Below are positions 46,437 through 56,543 of a stretch of 64,000 nt of DNA, piece by piece. Numbering within the stretch: position 1 is the first letter of the stretch; the number at the start of each line of letters is the position of its first letter. The notes beneath the pieces are model-generated. The model had not been told where the DNA came from. It saw nothing but the letters and a program-made list of their open reading frames with translations, and did no database searches. The stretch is from Artemia franciscana. Its lineage: Eukaryota; Arthropoda; Branchiopoda; Anostraca; Artemiidae. The position numbers and the translations under genes are program-made. The stretch covers positions 434,001-498,000 of the forward strand of contig NW_027062665.1 of the NCBI RefSeq assembly GCF_032884065.1, in the 5' to 3' direction.

Positions 46437-47130
46437 ATAAAATTACCATCCTTTGGGATAGACTCTGAATAGTCTACCCTAGCCTACTTCTTCAATAGGA
46501 TTAAAGAGTCTCAGAATAATGATTTGGCAGCCCATAAATCCCCAACTTATCTGTAATACTTCACCTAGGCCTGTTTACAGAGCCTAAAAGGAGTTAATGC
46601 TTAAAATTCTACCATGTGGCAGTTTAATGGAGCCTCAATGTTACCTGGAAGAAGTCAATACTTAAAATGATTCCAAATGGCAATTTAAGGTAATGAATAT
46701 GCCTGGATATTCCAGAAAACATGGAAATCTTCAAATTAAATAATAAGTTTTTCATTGATTTAACCTACTTGCTAATAGATAGCCTACTACTCAGGGTGTC
46801 CTTTAATGTTGATCCCAAAATATGGTGATTTACTAACCTGGCTCAGATCCCTCTTTCTTTTGCAAAATCACTGTCCCACCTTCTTCCAAGCAAATAACTT
46901 GATATTCCATTACTTCATTCTTGTCCATATTTATTTTTTGTTGAAGAAGGTGAATTATGTACTTACTGCGCTAACCATTCTTTTGAGCACGGTAAGAAAA
47001 TCACTTACTGCGGTTACTGCCGGCAGTAACTATTCTCGTTCCCAGCGGGTTGGGCAGTAACCATTTTCCCGCTAGGAACGGAAATAGTAACCATTTGGTT
47101 ACTACAGTAAGTCCCTGGAACACACCCCTT

Positions 47131-49213
47131 AACATACACGGAATTAAAATGGCCGCCCTGTTTCTTCAATCAATTTTAACGTAAAAAAAGAATGGTGAAT
47201 CTCTGAAATTTTATATAATTTTTTATATTAAAAAAATTGTCAGATTTCTCAACCAAGTTAAACATTAGATAAAAAAATTAATATATAAATTTTATGTATT
47301 TATAATTATTTTAGAAATATTTATAGATGGCACATATTTATCAGCTTCCTCTGGCTTTCTCTTTAGCTCAAACGTAGCTTATTCACTTCCAGCTGTTCTA
47401 GGGATCAGACCTTTTTATCAAGATATTTGGGCTTCACACCGAATTCGTTTTTGAAAGCGATATGAAATTGTCGGGGGATAATTATGATATATAGGGATAA
47501 CTGAAAAGTCTGTACTTGTAATTTGGGACTAAAAAAAAACTATTCTAACATCTATTTGTTTTTTTAACTATCAACATTCTCTTTTTTTCAAAAACGTGGG
47601 TTCTATTCATTCAGTCTATCTGTGACGGTCTTAAGTAAAACAAGTTGATTAATTTGTATTGGACTATCCTTTAAGTGAACCTGTTAAGTGCTGTTTTCCC
47701 CCTTGAAAAAAGTGTGGCTCGCCTTATGCCTCAGTTGTCCGTAATAAGACATGTCTCAACCAATTAAACCTTGCTAAACTGAATGATTCAACAGTACTTC
47801 GACATTTTCTGTCCGAAATGTATAAATATAGTCGATCTTTATCTCCCGAGTGGACTTAATCTGCATACAGAAATACATAAGTTTACGTTACAATAAGGAA
47901 AAGTTAAAATAATAGCAACCAAATATGATTTTTGAAAAGCAACTAATAAAATTTGAAAACTAATTGATAAAGTTTTCTAGGAAAAATAGAATCAAGATCT
48001 TTATTCCAGTTATAGATATGGTCTAGAAATAGTAAGATTGGCGTATGACAAAAATACATAATTATACATACTTATTTATACAAAAAATTAATTATTATAC
48101 TATACATATACTTAATTAATTAATTATACTTAATTATACATACGTGCATACTGAATAGTACATCAGCGTCTGCGTATACAATTTAAGCATCTTTTACTTC
48201 CCAAAAAATTAAAAAGGAAGTAACGTGTTTTGTTCTCTTTGACATCGTTGCCATGTTCCAAAATTAAGAGAGAGCAGCACGTTCTCGCGATTCAAACCCT
48301 TACTCTTTGGTTTTCTACAAAGTAAGAGCTTGTTTTATTTCGCTTGTGTTTTTCATCTTTATATCCTCTCTAATCTTGCAGAACAGTCGATTGTCTTCTA
48401 ACCATTACTTGGGAATTGCTAGCGGAAGTTACTTCAAAATTGCACCATTAATATGTTAAAATATTGCAAGTATAAAACAAATGAAGATCCTTCTGTTTTT
48501 GATACCATTAGAATATCAATTATTCAAGCTCTTACGCAGTCAGTTGAAAGGCGCCATCTTATGATAATGATTTTTTACTGCCTGTTCAGAAGGTTTGGGT
48601 TATTTTGTCCCTAACAAGACCCTACATTTTCGCCAACAAACCTTTGGTTTCATTTAAGAATAAAAGTATTAATTTCATCGACACTCCGTAAAAAATCTCT
48701 CAGATACTAAAACAATAGTAGCCTAAATATAGTGCCAAAAATTATTTGAGAGCCATGAAACAAGACAGTTACATCAGGTTATTTAGTGTTCCATTTCCTC
48801 ATGCTTCTAATTAGTTCTGTAGGATTTTTTTATATTTCAAGACTAGGAAATAGGCCTTTCTAATAATAATATCAAGCTTTTTTTTCTAACTCAAGTGGTG
48901 TCCGAAATTAACTTTAATGTCGCAAACAAACAGCCGGCCAAAGAGTGCTATGAGATAAAAACATAATTAGCGTGGGTATAGCAGTAAAAATAGGAACCCA
49001 AACAGCCTGCTGAGGGGAGGATACTAAGTTTTAGAACTGCCATTACACAAGCACCCAGTTCTTTGTTCAACAGCAGTAACCACTTTCCCTATTTTTTTAT
49101 GACCTTAACGTTCATTTTACTTAAAAAGTCCTGTGTTCACTAAAATAAAGAATACTGGAATTAAAGAAGAAACAGAATTATAGAAGAGACAAAATCAGGG
49201 AAAGCGCATTGCA
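47131..49213. other. Unit A1 spacer, no gene seen
   Basis: Closely matched by 58980-61010 in A2. It contains an AT-rich TAATTAATTAATTA-type patch (48050-48150). Neither unit shows a coding pattern here. Confidence 0.5.
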
Positions 49214-49477
49214 GTGGTGGGTGGTGACGCAACCGAAGGACATGGAGCTCAATATGAACTATTCACTTTGTTTCAGGCACAACTTGATATAAGTGCAGGC
49301 AGTGTTCCTTTGTCGTTGTCAGCTGCCTTTCCTGAAGTTTCCAGCTTTCTTTCTGATATATTAGAAAGAGTTGAAACTTGGTTTCTAAATATATTTTCGG
49401 TTGTATTGCTGTTACTCGGGTTTGCGATATATAGTTCAAAGACTGAACTGATGGCCAAAAAATTGTATTTGATATAG
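49214..49477 (+). other. Open frame shared with A2, coding status doubtful
   Basis: An 87-codon plus-strand open frame with a hydrophobic stretch (WFLNIFSVVLLLLGFAIYSS), and a CAG acceptor-like site before its middle. The matching frame in A2 is 61011-61295. Of the few substitutions between them in the shared part, most change the amino acid (Thr/Ala, Ser/Leu, Ser/Pro, Tyr/Phe), so I see no sign of selection for protein. The minus strand is also open across the same bases. I do not recognise the product. Confidence 0.2.
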
Positions 49478-49924
49478 TTCCTCGCCACTTTGGCAGGAAT
49501 GTCCCTAATACTTCTACCAAATTTCATTAAGACCTCATATAGTACTAACTTACGAATGAGCTACAGCTCATGAGTGGGATTTTATTTACATTTTCTCAAC
49601 TAAAGTCCGTTTTGTAGTTGATAGTCATTCTATATGAATTGTATACGATTCTTACATGACAGAGCAGATTCTTACCTTCGTGAGGCATCTGCTCTAGGGT
49701 TGGTGAAATATTGTTTCGAGAAGACGATATTCACCTTCCCAACCTTGCTAGTTTCTCTGCTTCAAGATTTCTATTTGAACAGACAGAATTGAACCATGGT
49801 AGATGAACTATTTGAGTCTCTCAGTATTCTTTCCATACACTTTTAAATGTGTTAGGAGGTTTATTTTGCTCTATATACATTAATTTGGTCTTAGACCAGT
49901 TGAAGGTCAAGTTTTACCTTGCTC

Positions 49925-50165
49925 CTAAATTAAAGCCCCATTGGTAACAAAGAGTAGATCCAACAGACCTCTTTCACCAAAATGGGTACCAAATGGCTTC
50001 ACCGGTAGCAGTATTATGCTTAGAACATGGTCTGTGACGAAGTTGAAGAGTTTGGTTTCAGCAGTGCAGCCTTGCCAAACAACATTTCTAATTTGAAGAG
50101 GTGAGGAAGGCTGATCATTTACAATCATCACAATTTTGTCGTTGCTGTAGAGCTAATTCAACAAA
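49925..50165 (-). pseudogene. LINE endonuclease-domain fragment (A1)
   Basis: The minus strand reads LYSNDKIVMIVND, then VWQGCTAETKLFNFVTDHVL, then a GLLDLLFVTNGA end. This resembles the second half of a LINE AP endonuclease (GDFN-like position, then W-x-G-x-T-x-x-x-x-x-L, LxxF, and S/LDLxxT). Both units carry it (A2: about 61857-62090), and each copy has its own stop (TAG upstream in A1, Trp-stop in A2). It is a dead remnant; the clade is not determined. Confidence 0.4.
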
Positions 50166-50677
50166 TTAGTAATTTTCATGAGCACACATTTAGATTGTTT
50201 AATAAGCCACCGTGAATCTGTTGGAATATCGAAAATCAACGAAGGCTAAGTACAACATCATTTTATATATAAGGATTTTCTCAAATTGTATGCATTTACT
50301 TGGTAGTAAACAAACAACGGGCCGATAGCCAGTTGAAAGAAAGCAAAAAACGAAAGAAGCTACGGAAATATTGCTATGGTAAATCTAGGAGTCTTCAGCG
50401 CTAAACATACAAGAAACTATTAAAAGAGAAAAGAGAAAAACTAAAATAACCTGTAAAACCTAAAATAAATCTAAATCTAGAACAACAAAAAGACTAAAAA
50501 AAAAAGGGATTTAATGAAAAAACATTATATAATATAGCAATATAATATAATAAATAAACAACTTATAATTAATATAGAATTAAAATAATAAAAATAATAT
50601 TTTCCTATTGAGGCTTAAAAAGTACCAATGGAGACTGGACTGCCTGAAAAAGTAAAAAAAAACAAGGGCAACTACAC

Positions 50678-50771
50678 CGGAAAAGATCATAATGAAGACA
50701 CAGCCTAAATAAATTGGATGCATCAAAACTGCGACAGCTATTTGAACAACGCCATTGAACTGAATTTCTTG
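50678..50771 (-). pseudogene. Receptor-like exon b, copy 2
   Basis: Same 94-base exon as 35453-35546 with the same acceptor. The donor-side bases changed: TTTTCCG|GTGTAG instead of TTTTCAG|GTGTAG, and the nearby ATATT became ATCTT (Ile kept or changed within the membrane segment). The donor GT remains, so splicing may still work. Its would-be partner exon a (53301-53667) has a stop, which makes this gene copy likely dead. Confidence 0.4.
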
Positions 50772-51576
50772 CTATGAGCAATTTTACAGAAGGTGCACTT
50801 TCAACTTGCCTGGGCTTGCTTCTTCAAACCTAAAAAATACGAAAAAGCAATTTAAATAATAAAAACTAGTTCTTCTTCAAGAGGCATAATTACTGTTAAG
50901 AGAAATCGGGTAGAGGACGTATTAATCTCATAATCATTGTCCACCTGAAACATTTCTGACAGATGATACAAACAGATTCAAAACAAAACTAGAAGAAACA
51001 CCTTTTCACAGCAAATCATTTATAGTATTATGTGTCAGTGTTTGTTGTAGTTGCTATTTTTCATATATTTGTATATGTCTATTATGTTGTCACCATTGTC
51101 ATAACTTCTTTTTATTACGTTTAGTGCGACAAGCTTGAAAACTTACCGTATTTGGTATTAATAAATAAATAAATAAAAATAATATTTGGAGTTTGAAAAG
51201 AGAAAGAGAGTATTTTATAAAAGAACTAGATAATTTTTAATGAAGGCAAAACAATTAGTACAAATATGCCAAAAATTAAATACTTCAATTAAACATGCCT
51301 CAATATTTTCATTTTATTTACGTGGAAAGACAATTTAATGTATCAAATATCTAGATATATAGGAAAATAATCAAGGTTTTTAACCTTCGAGAAACAGTCT
51401 ATTTGTAAAAAAAAAATATTCAGGCTAAAATACTTCACGTTCTTTTTTCTTTCTAAAAACTGTAGGCTAGAGACTGACTGTAGACTAAAAAAACTGAGTA
51501 AACTCTTTTTTTCTAATTTATTCCTCTTTGAGGATCCTGAAATAATTGAAGATCTTTAAGTCTCTCCATCGTGTCT

Positions 51577-51604
51577 CTCAGGTCGACACACGTGTCGATC
51601 TGAG
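51577..51604. repeat. 28-bp palindrome, A2 copy
   Basis: Same CTCAGGTCGACAC and GTGTCGATCTGAG arms as 36352-36379, unchanged. Confidence 0.9.
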
Positions 51605-52342
51605 GTAAGTATGATCAACAAAACTAGAAGAATACACTACATCTGGGGCATACAAGGTTTTCATGAAACGGATGGTCGTACGAACTTTTAATGGGGATCT
51701 TTTGAATGGGAGTTCTATTGTATTTTCTAAGGGTTAAAACTAAATGGAGGATTAACAGCCCTCCCAAAGCCCAAAATTCCAAAAAACATTCTATTAAAAC
51801 TTTGAAAGAGCTTTCTTGTTTCGCACTGTTGAATTATGCAGTGCTTATTTGTTTGGGGATGTCAATCTCATCATAGTCATCAGGACAAGAGTAGTACTTT
51901 CGAGAATTCGTTCATTATTCACATATAGTATATATGTTGCTGATAAAGGTATGATTGTTTGAACTTCACTTTACAAAAACATGAAGGGCATACAGACAAG
52001 CCTTACAAAAAATGCTCAGGGAAGTGTCTAAATGAATATATGTGTATATATAGATTGTCGACAGGACGTAACTCAGCAATGACTGAATATATTAATTTAA
52101 AACTTTCAGAAAATGATAAGGGAGATGATAAAAAGACAAAATTTGCGTGCAACCAATACAACTACAGCTACTGACACTACTACTGCTACAATTACTACAC
52201 TACTTCATTTTAAAAAATTTAGGAGCAATTTGAACCAAATAAAAATACTATGTGCATTTACTTTGTAAAAGGACCGTATGTCAAGAATTCAGTTGGGTAT
52301 TAATTTAAAACTTTCGGAGAATACTTCAACGGGAAGATTATC

Positions 52343-52815
52343 ACAGTTCGTGGTAACGAACTGTAGTAAGCAGCAACCCGGCTCAATAGTAATCAAAACT
52401 CTAAAAAATGGAATTTTGATACCAATAGCTCATTCAAAAGAATGGCATTTTAATGCTGATTTTAAATATATAAGTTTCATCAAGTTTAGTCTTACCCATA
52501 AAAAGTTAAGAGCCTGAGAAAATTTGCGTTATTTTAGAAAATAAGGGTAAACAACCCCTAAAAGTCATACAATCTTAACGAAAATCACATCATCAGATTC
52601 AACGTATCAGAGAACCCTACTGTAGAAGTTTCAAGCTCCTATCTACAAAAATGTGATGCGTGTTTATTTGTTTGTTTTTTTGTTGTTTTTTTTTCCAGGG
52701 GTTATCGTATCGACCCAGTTGTCCTAGAATGTTGCGAGAGGGCTCATTCTAACGGAAATGAAAAGTTCTAGTGCCCTTTTTAAATAACCAAAAAATTGGA
52801 GGGCACCTAGGCCCC
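52343..52815 (-). repeat. Dispersed repeat R1, A2 copy
   Basis: Paralogue of 37118-37602 with the same terminal hairpin (52343-52364), carried along by the segmental duplication. A plus-strand open frame (52278-52517) runs through it only because one stop is missing. Confidence 0.9.
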
Positions 52816-53300
52816 CTAGGTTATCAGCAGTGTGAGAGTCAGTTTAGAATAAAGGAAACACAAAAAAATCTGATTAGTTCTGTCTACTTTGGAAAAATGG
52901 GTGCATGTAAAAAACCAATTTCAAAGATTGTGGGTGCATACGAGAATCTTCAGTAGAAGTATGATTGATAATATAATGAAAAAACAAACATCACTTTTAT
53001 ACATTCAACTATAGGCTATGCAAAGAAAGAAGAAGGTGGACGGTGGTGGCAAAGAAAGAAGAAGAAGGAGTCTCATCACTGTTGTTTTGAATCCTGTCCC
53101 ACCTAGTCGAAACTGACCTTAAGTTAGTACTTGCGTTATCATGCAGCTTTCTTTTCTTGTTCTGTTAGAACAAGAAATATGATTTTATTAATACTTTGTC
53201 CTTTTCTGTTATATCTATACAAATTAATTAATCCTTTTTAATGCAAATATACCAAATATTCCCATATTTGAAATACAACGAGCAAATAAAGCTTACATAC

Positions 53301-53667
53301 CTCTGGAATTAGGATTTCTATGCCAAATGCTAATCCCAAGGATAAATATACCGCCAATGGGTTTCCATTAAACTCATCATCATAGACAAACATCAATATC
53401 TGACATACTTTTGCAAACAAATTCAGAACATAAACGAAAATTCTGAATCCTTTGTTGAATTTGACTTTTAATATGTCCTAGATTTTTCGTTCTTCATCTG
53501 CATCATTATTTTGTATTGCAATGGCACATTTCATGTATGATTTCATTTCGTTGGTAGAGATGATCCATCCATTTAATATTGTATTTAATAGCGTTAATAT
53601 GAACAATAAAATAAGAAAAAACCATGATACCCATCTGGGGTAAAGATGTTTTACTTCAGCTTCTTTC
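53301..53667 (-). pseudogene. Receptor-like exon a, copy 2 (nonsense)
   Basis: Same 367-base length and splice sites as 38048-38414. It has an in-frame TAG at 53478-53480 in place of the AAG of the ERKIKD stretch. Other changes against copy 1 are mostly amino-acid changing (His to Asp near ADEER, Ala to Val, Val to Ala, Gln to Leu near the end). This copy is probably a pseudogene. Confidence 0.55.
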
Positions 53668-53770
53668 CTGAAAGATAGACCTCAGAATCAATTTACAGGA
53701 AAGTCAAATTCTCTTATTTTCCAAGATTACTTGAAAGATCTGTCGGTAGGGTTCATATTCAGAGTTATTT

Positions 53771-55687
53771 GTCGGGATTTGAAATAAGAGCTCTGAGACA
53801 TGAATTCCTTCTAAATATCAAATTTCATTACGATCCGATCACCTGTTCGTAAAATAAAAATACCCCAATTTTCACGTTTTCCAAGAATTCCAGTTTCCCC
53901 CTCCAACTCCCCCGAATGTCACAGGATCTGATCAGTATTTAAAATTAGAGCTTTAAAGCGCAAGATCCTTCTAAGTATCAAATTTAATTAAGATCTGATC
54001 ACCCTTTCGTACGTTACAAATGCCTCAATTTTCTAAATTACCCCCCCCCCCCAACTCCACCAAAGAGAGCAGATCCGGTCCAGTTATGTCAGTCACGTAT
54101 CTTAGACAGGTTTTGATTCTTCCCATCCAGTTTCATCCTGATCTCACCTCTTAAGTATTTTCTAAGATTCCTGGTTCCCCTCATCTGCCCCCCTCCAAAT
54201 ACGCTGGATCCGGTTGAGATTTAAAATAAGAGATCTGAGTTACGAGATCCTTCTAAATATGAAGTTTCATGAAGATCCGATCACTCCTTTGTAAGTTAAA
54301 AATACGTCATTTTTTCTTATTTTTCAGAATTACCCCCCCCCCCCCGCAATTGAGCGGATCCGTTCCAATTATGTGAATCACGCAGCCAAGACTTCTGCTT
54401 ATTTTTCCAACCAACTTTCATCCCAATCCCTCCAATCTAAGCATTTTCCATCATTTTAGGTTTCCCCACCCCAAACTTTCCCCAATGTCACCAGATCCGG
54501 TCAGGATTTAAAATACGAGCTTTGAGACACAATATCCTTCTAAAATCAAATTTCATGGAGATCCAATCACCCGTTCGTAAGTTAAAAATACCTCCTTTTT
54601 TCTAATTTTTCAGAATTAACCCCCCCCCCCCCCAACTACCCCAAAGAGAGCAGATCCGTTCTGGTTATGTCAATCAAGTATCTAGGACTCGTGTTTTTTC
54701 CCCACCAAGTTTCATCCCAATCCCTCCACTAAGTGTTTTCAAAGTTTTAGGTTTCCCCTCCCGACTCCCCCCCCAATGTCACCAGATCCGGTCGGGTATA
54801 AAATAAGAGCTCTGAGCCACGATATCCTTCTAAATATCAAATTTCATTGAGATCCGATCACCCATTCGTTAGTTAAAAATACCTCATTTTTTTCAGAAAT
54901 ACCCCCACCCCCCAAGTACCCCAAAGAGAGCGGATCCGTTCCGTTTATGTCAATCATCTATCTAGGACTTGTGTTTGTTTTTCCCACCATGTTTCATCCC
55001 GATCCCTCCACTCTAAGTGTTTTCCAAGTTTTAGGTTTCCCCCTCCCAACTCCCTGCCCCCATCACCAGATCCGGTCGGGATTTAAAATAAGAGCTCTGA
55101 GACACGATATCCTTCTAAACATCAAATTTCATTGAGATCCGATCACCCGTTCGTAAGTTGAAAATACCTCATTTTTTCTAATTTTTAAGAATTACTCCCC
55201 TCCCCCCAACTACCCCAAAGAGAACGAATCAGTTCCGATTATGTCAATCATGTATCTGGGACTTGCGCTTATTTTTCCCATCAAGTTTCATCCCAATCCC
55301 TCCACTCTAAGTGTTTTCCAAGATTTTAGGTTTTCCCCCTCCAACTCCCCCCAATGTCATCAGATCCTGTCGGGATTTAAAATAATAGCTCTGAGACACA
55401 ATATCATTTTAAACATCAAATTTCATTAAGATCAAATCACCCGCTCATAAGTTAAAAATACTTCATTTTTTCTATTTTTTTGCAAATTAACCGCCCCCCC
55501 CCCAGATGGTCAAATCGGGAAAACGACTATTTCTAATTTAATCTGGTCCGGTCGCTGATACGCTTGCCAAATTTCATCGTCCTAGCTTACCTGTAAGTGC
55601 CTAAAGTAGCAAAACCGGGACCCACAGACAGACCGACAGAATTGGCGATGCTATATGTCACTTGGTTAATACCAAGTGCCATAAAAA
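53771..55687 (+). mobile_element. Poly-C tandem element 5, 5'-truncated
   Basis: Paralogue of element 4 with an identical truncated start (TTTGTCGGGATTTG after TCAGAGTTA). It has the 3' hairpin CACTTGGTTAATACCAAGTG at 55659-55678. Poly-C tracts differ in length from those in A1, as expected of slippage. Confidence 0.9.
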
Positions 55688-56272
55688 ATATAAAAGTAAT
55701 GATATTTATACCCAGCCTGTCAATAACTTTATTAAAGTTTTCCATCTATATCCAGTAGACACACACCTCGTATGATTAGTACGGCAAGCCATAAGGAAAT
55801 GCTACATTATTATTATATTAATATTCCTGAAAACACACCTGGCAAATCGTAAATTACTGTGATGATGGGGGTAACGGTGGGGGTAAAATTTCTGATAATT
55901 TTGTAAGTCACTGTTAAATAAATGTCTAAATATATAGGGCTGATCAATGTATTAAGTCTGATAAATATCGAAGTTCACTAGAAGAAATTATTAATAGTCT
56001 TGTAAATCTTCTTGGGGCGTAAAGGTTTTAGGGTGAAAATTTTTTTTACCACTTGTCCCAGGGATAACCTTACTGCTATAAAATGTAATATTCTCTGATT
56101 TTTTTCCTAATTAGCTGCCCCCCCCCCCCCAGATGGTCAAATCGGGAAAACGACTATTTCCAATTTAATCAGGTCCGGTCCCTGATACGCTTGCCAAATT
56201 TCATCGTCCTAGCTTACCTGGAAGTGCCTAAAGTGGCAAAACCGGGACTTTCAACTCCAATTATCTTCTTAC
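55688..56272. other. Unit A2 spacer with detached poly-C 3' module
   Basis: Matches 40463-41045. The detached 3' module (CAGATGGTCAAATCGGGAAA to AAAACCGGGAC) lies at 56131-56250. Confidence 0.85.
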
Positions 56273-56543
56273 CTTTAGCAACCATTTCCAACAAACTGCT
56301 TCTTGAAATATATTCCTGAGCATCAGTAACTTTTATTTCCCTCATAAAATTTTGACAATCAAATATTTTTGAATATTTGGCAAACTGAAAAATATAAAAG
56401 AAGTTAACACCAAATTTCCTAATATCTTCCTCGACGACTGTGCAAGTGAATAAAAATAAAATAAAAGACGCCCCATCAGCATGGACATTGAAGAGGCCAG
56501 CGATAAGTAATGTTTCGACAAATATAAGCAACTCTCGAAAATG
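56273..56543 (-). CDS. Receptor-like exon c, copy 3 (open)
   Basis: Same 271-base length and splice sites as 41046-41316, open throughout. It differs by Val to Ala (ADGASF), Phe to Cys (FTCTVV), Met to Ile (SKIF) and Ile to Thr (KVTDAQ). Nearly all the differences are amino-acid changing, which suggests weak constraint. Its partner exon b is at 62591-62684; exon a would lie beyond the window. Confidence 0.5.

Larger units (their letters stand above)
44450..47130. mobile_element. 2,675-bp TIR element with 3-bp target duplication
   Basis: The element is 44453-47127, starting GGGTGTGTTCCAG and ending CTGGAACACACCC, flanked by CTT on both sides (44450-44452, 47128-47130). Unit A2 has the uninterrupted site ATCATCTTTACC at 58965-58976. 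Sub-terminal AGTTACTG/CAGTAACT words recur near both ends (44478-44520, 46990-47105). No transposase frame is recognisable inside; it carries a nested SINE and a MITE fragment. A 3-bp duplication and GGGTGTGTTC-like ends suggest PIF/Harbinger, although CTT is not the usual TWA target. Confidence 0.85.
35147..50365. repeat. Segmental tandem duplication unit A1
   Basis: Starts AATATTGCTATGGTAAATC and is followed by unit A2, which begins with the same sequence at 50366. Identity to A2 is very high over most of the length. The 3.3-kb length excess over A2 is nearly all explained by two insertions, 43713-44342 and 44453-47127. A1 also keeps ~260 bp (about 41430-41690) that A2 lacks, while A2 has extra blocks near 57560 and 61465. 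Confidence 0.95.

Noticed and set aside
49263-49527. Two minus-strand frames opposite the 49214-49477 frame, also open in A2
   Set aside because: Substitutions between A1 and A2 change residues in every frame with no sign of constraint, and there are no recognisable motifs. I kept only the plus-strand frame as a doubtful feature.
52278-52517. 79-codon frame with INLKLSENTSTG in A2
   Set aside because: It lies across an R1 repeat and its hairpin, and the corresponding A1 region is interrupted. It is a repeat shadow.
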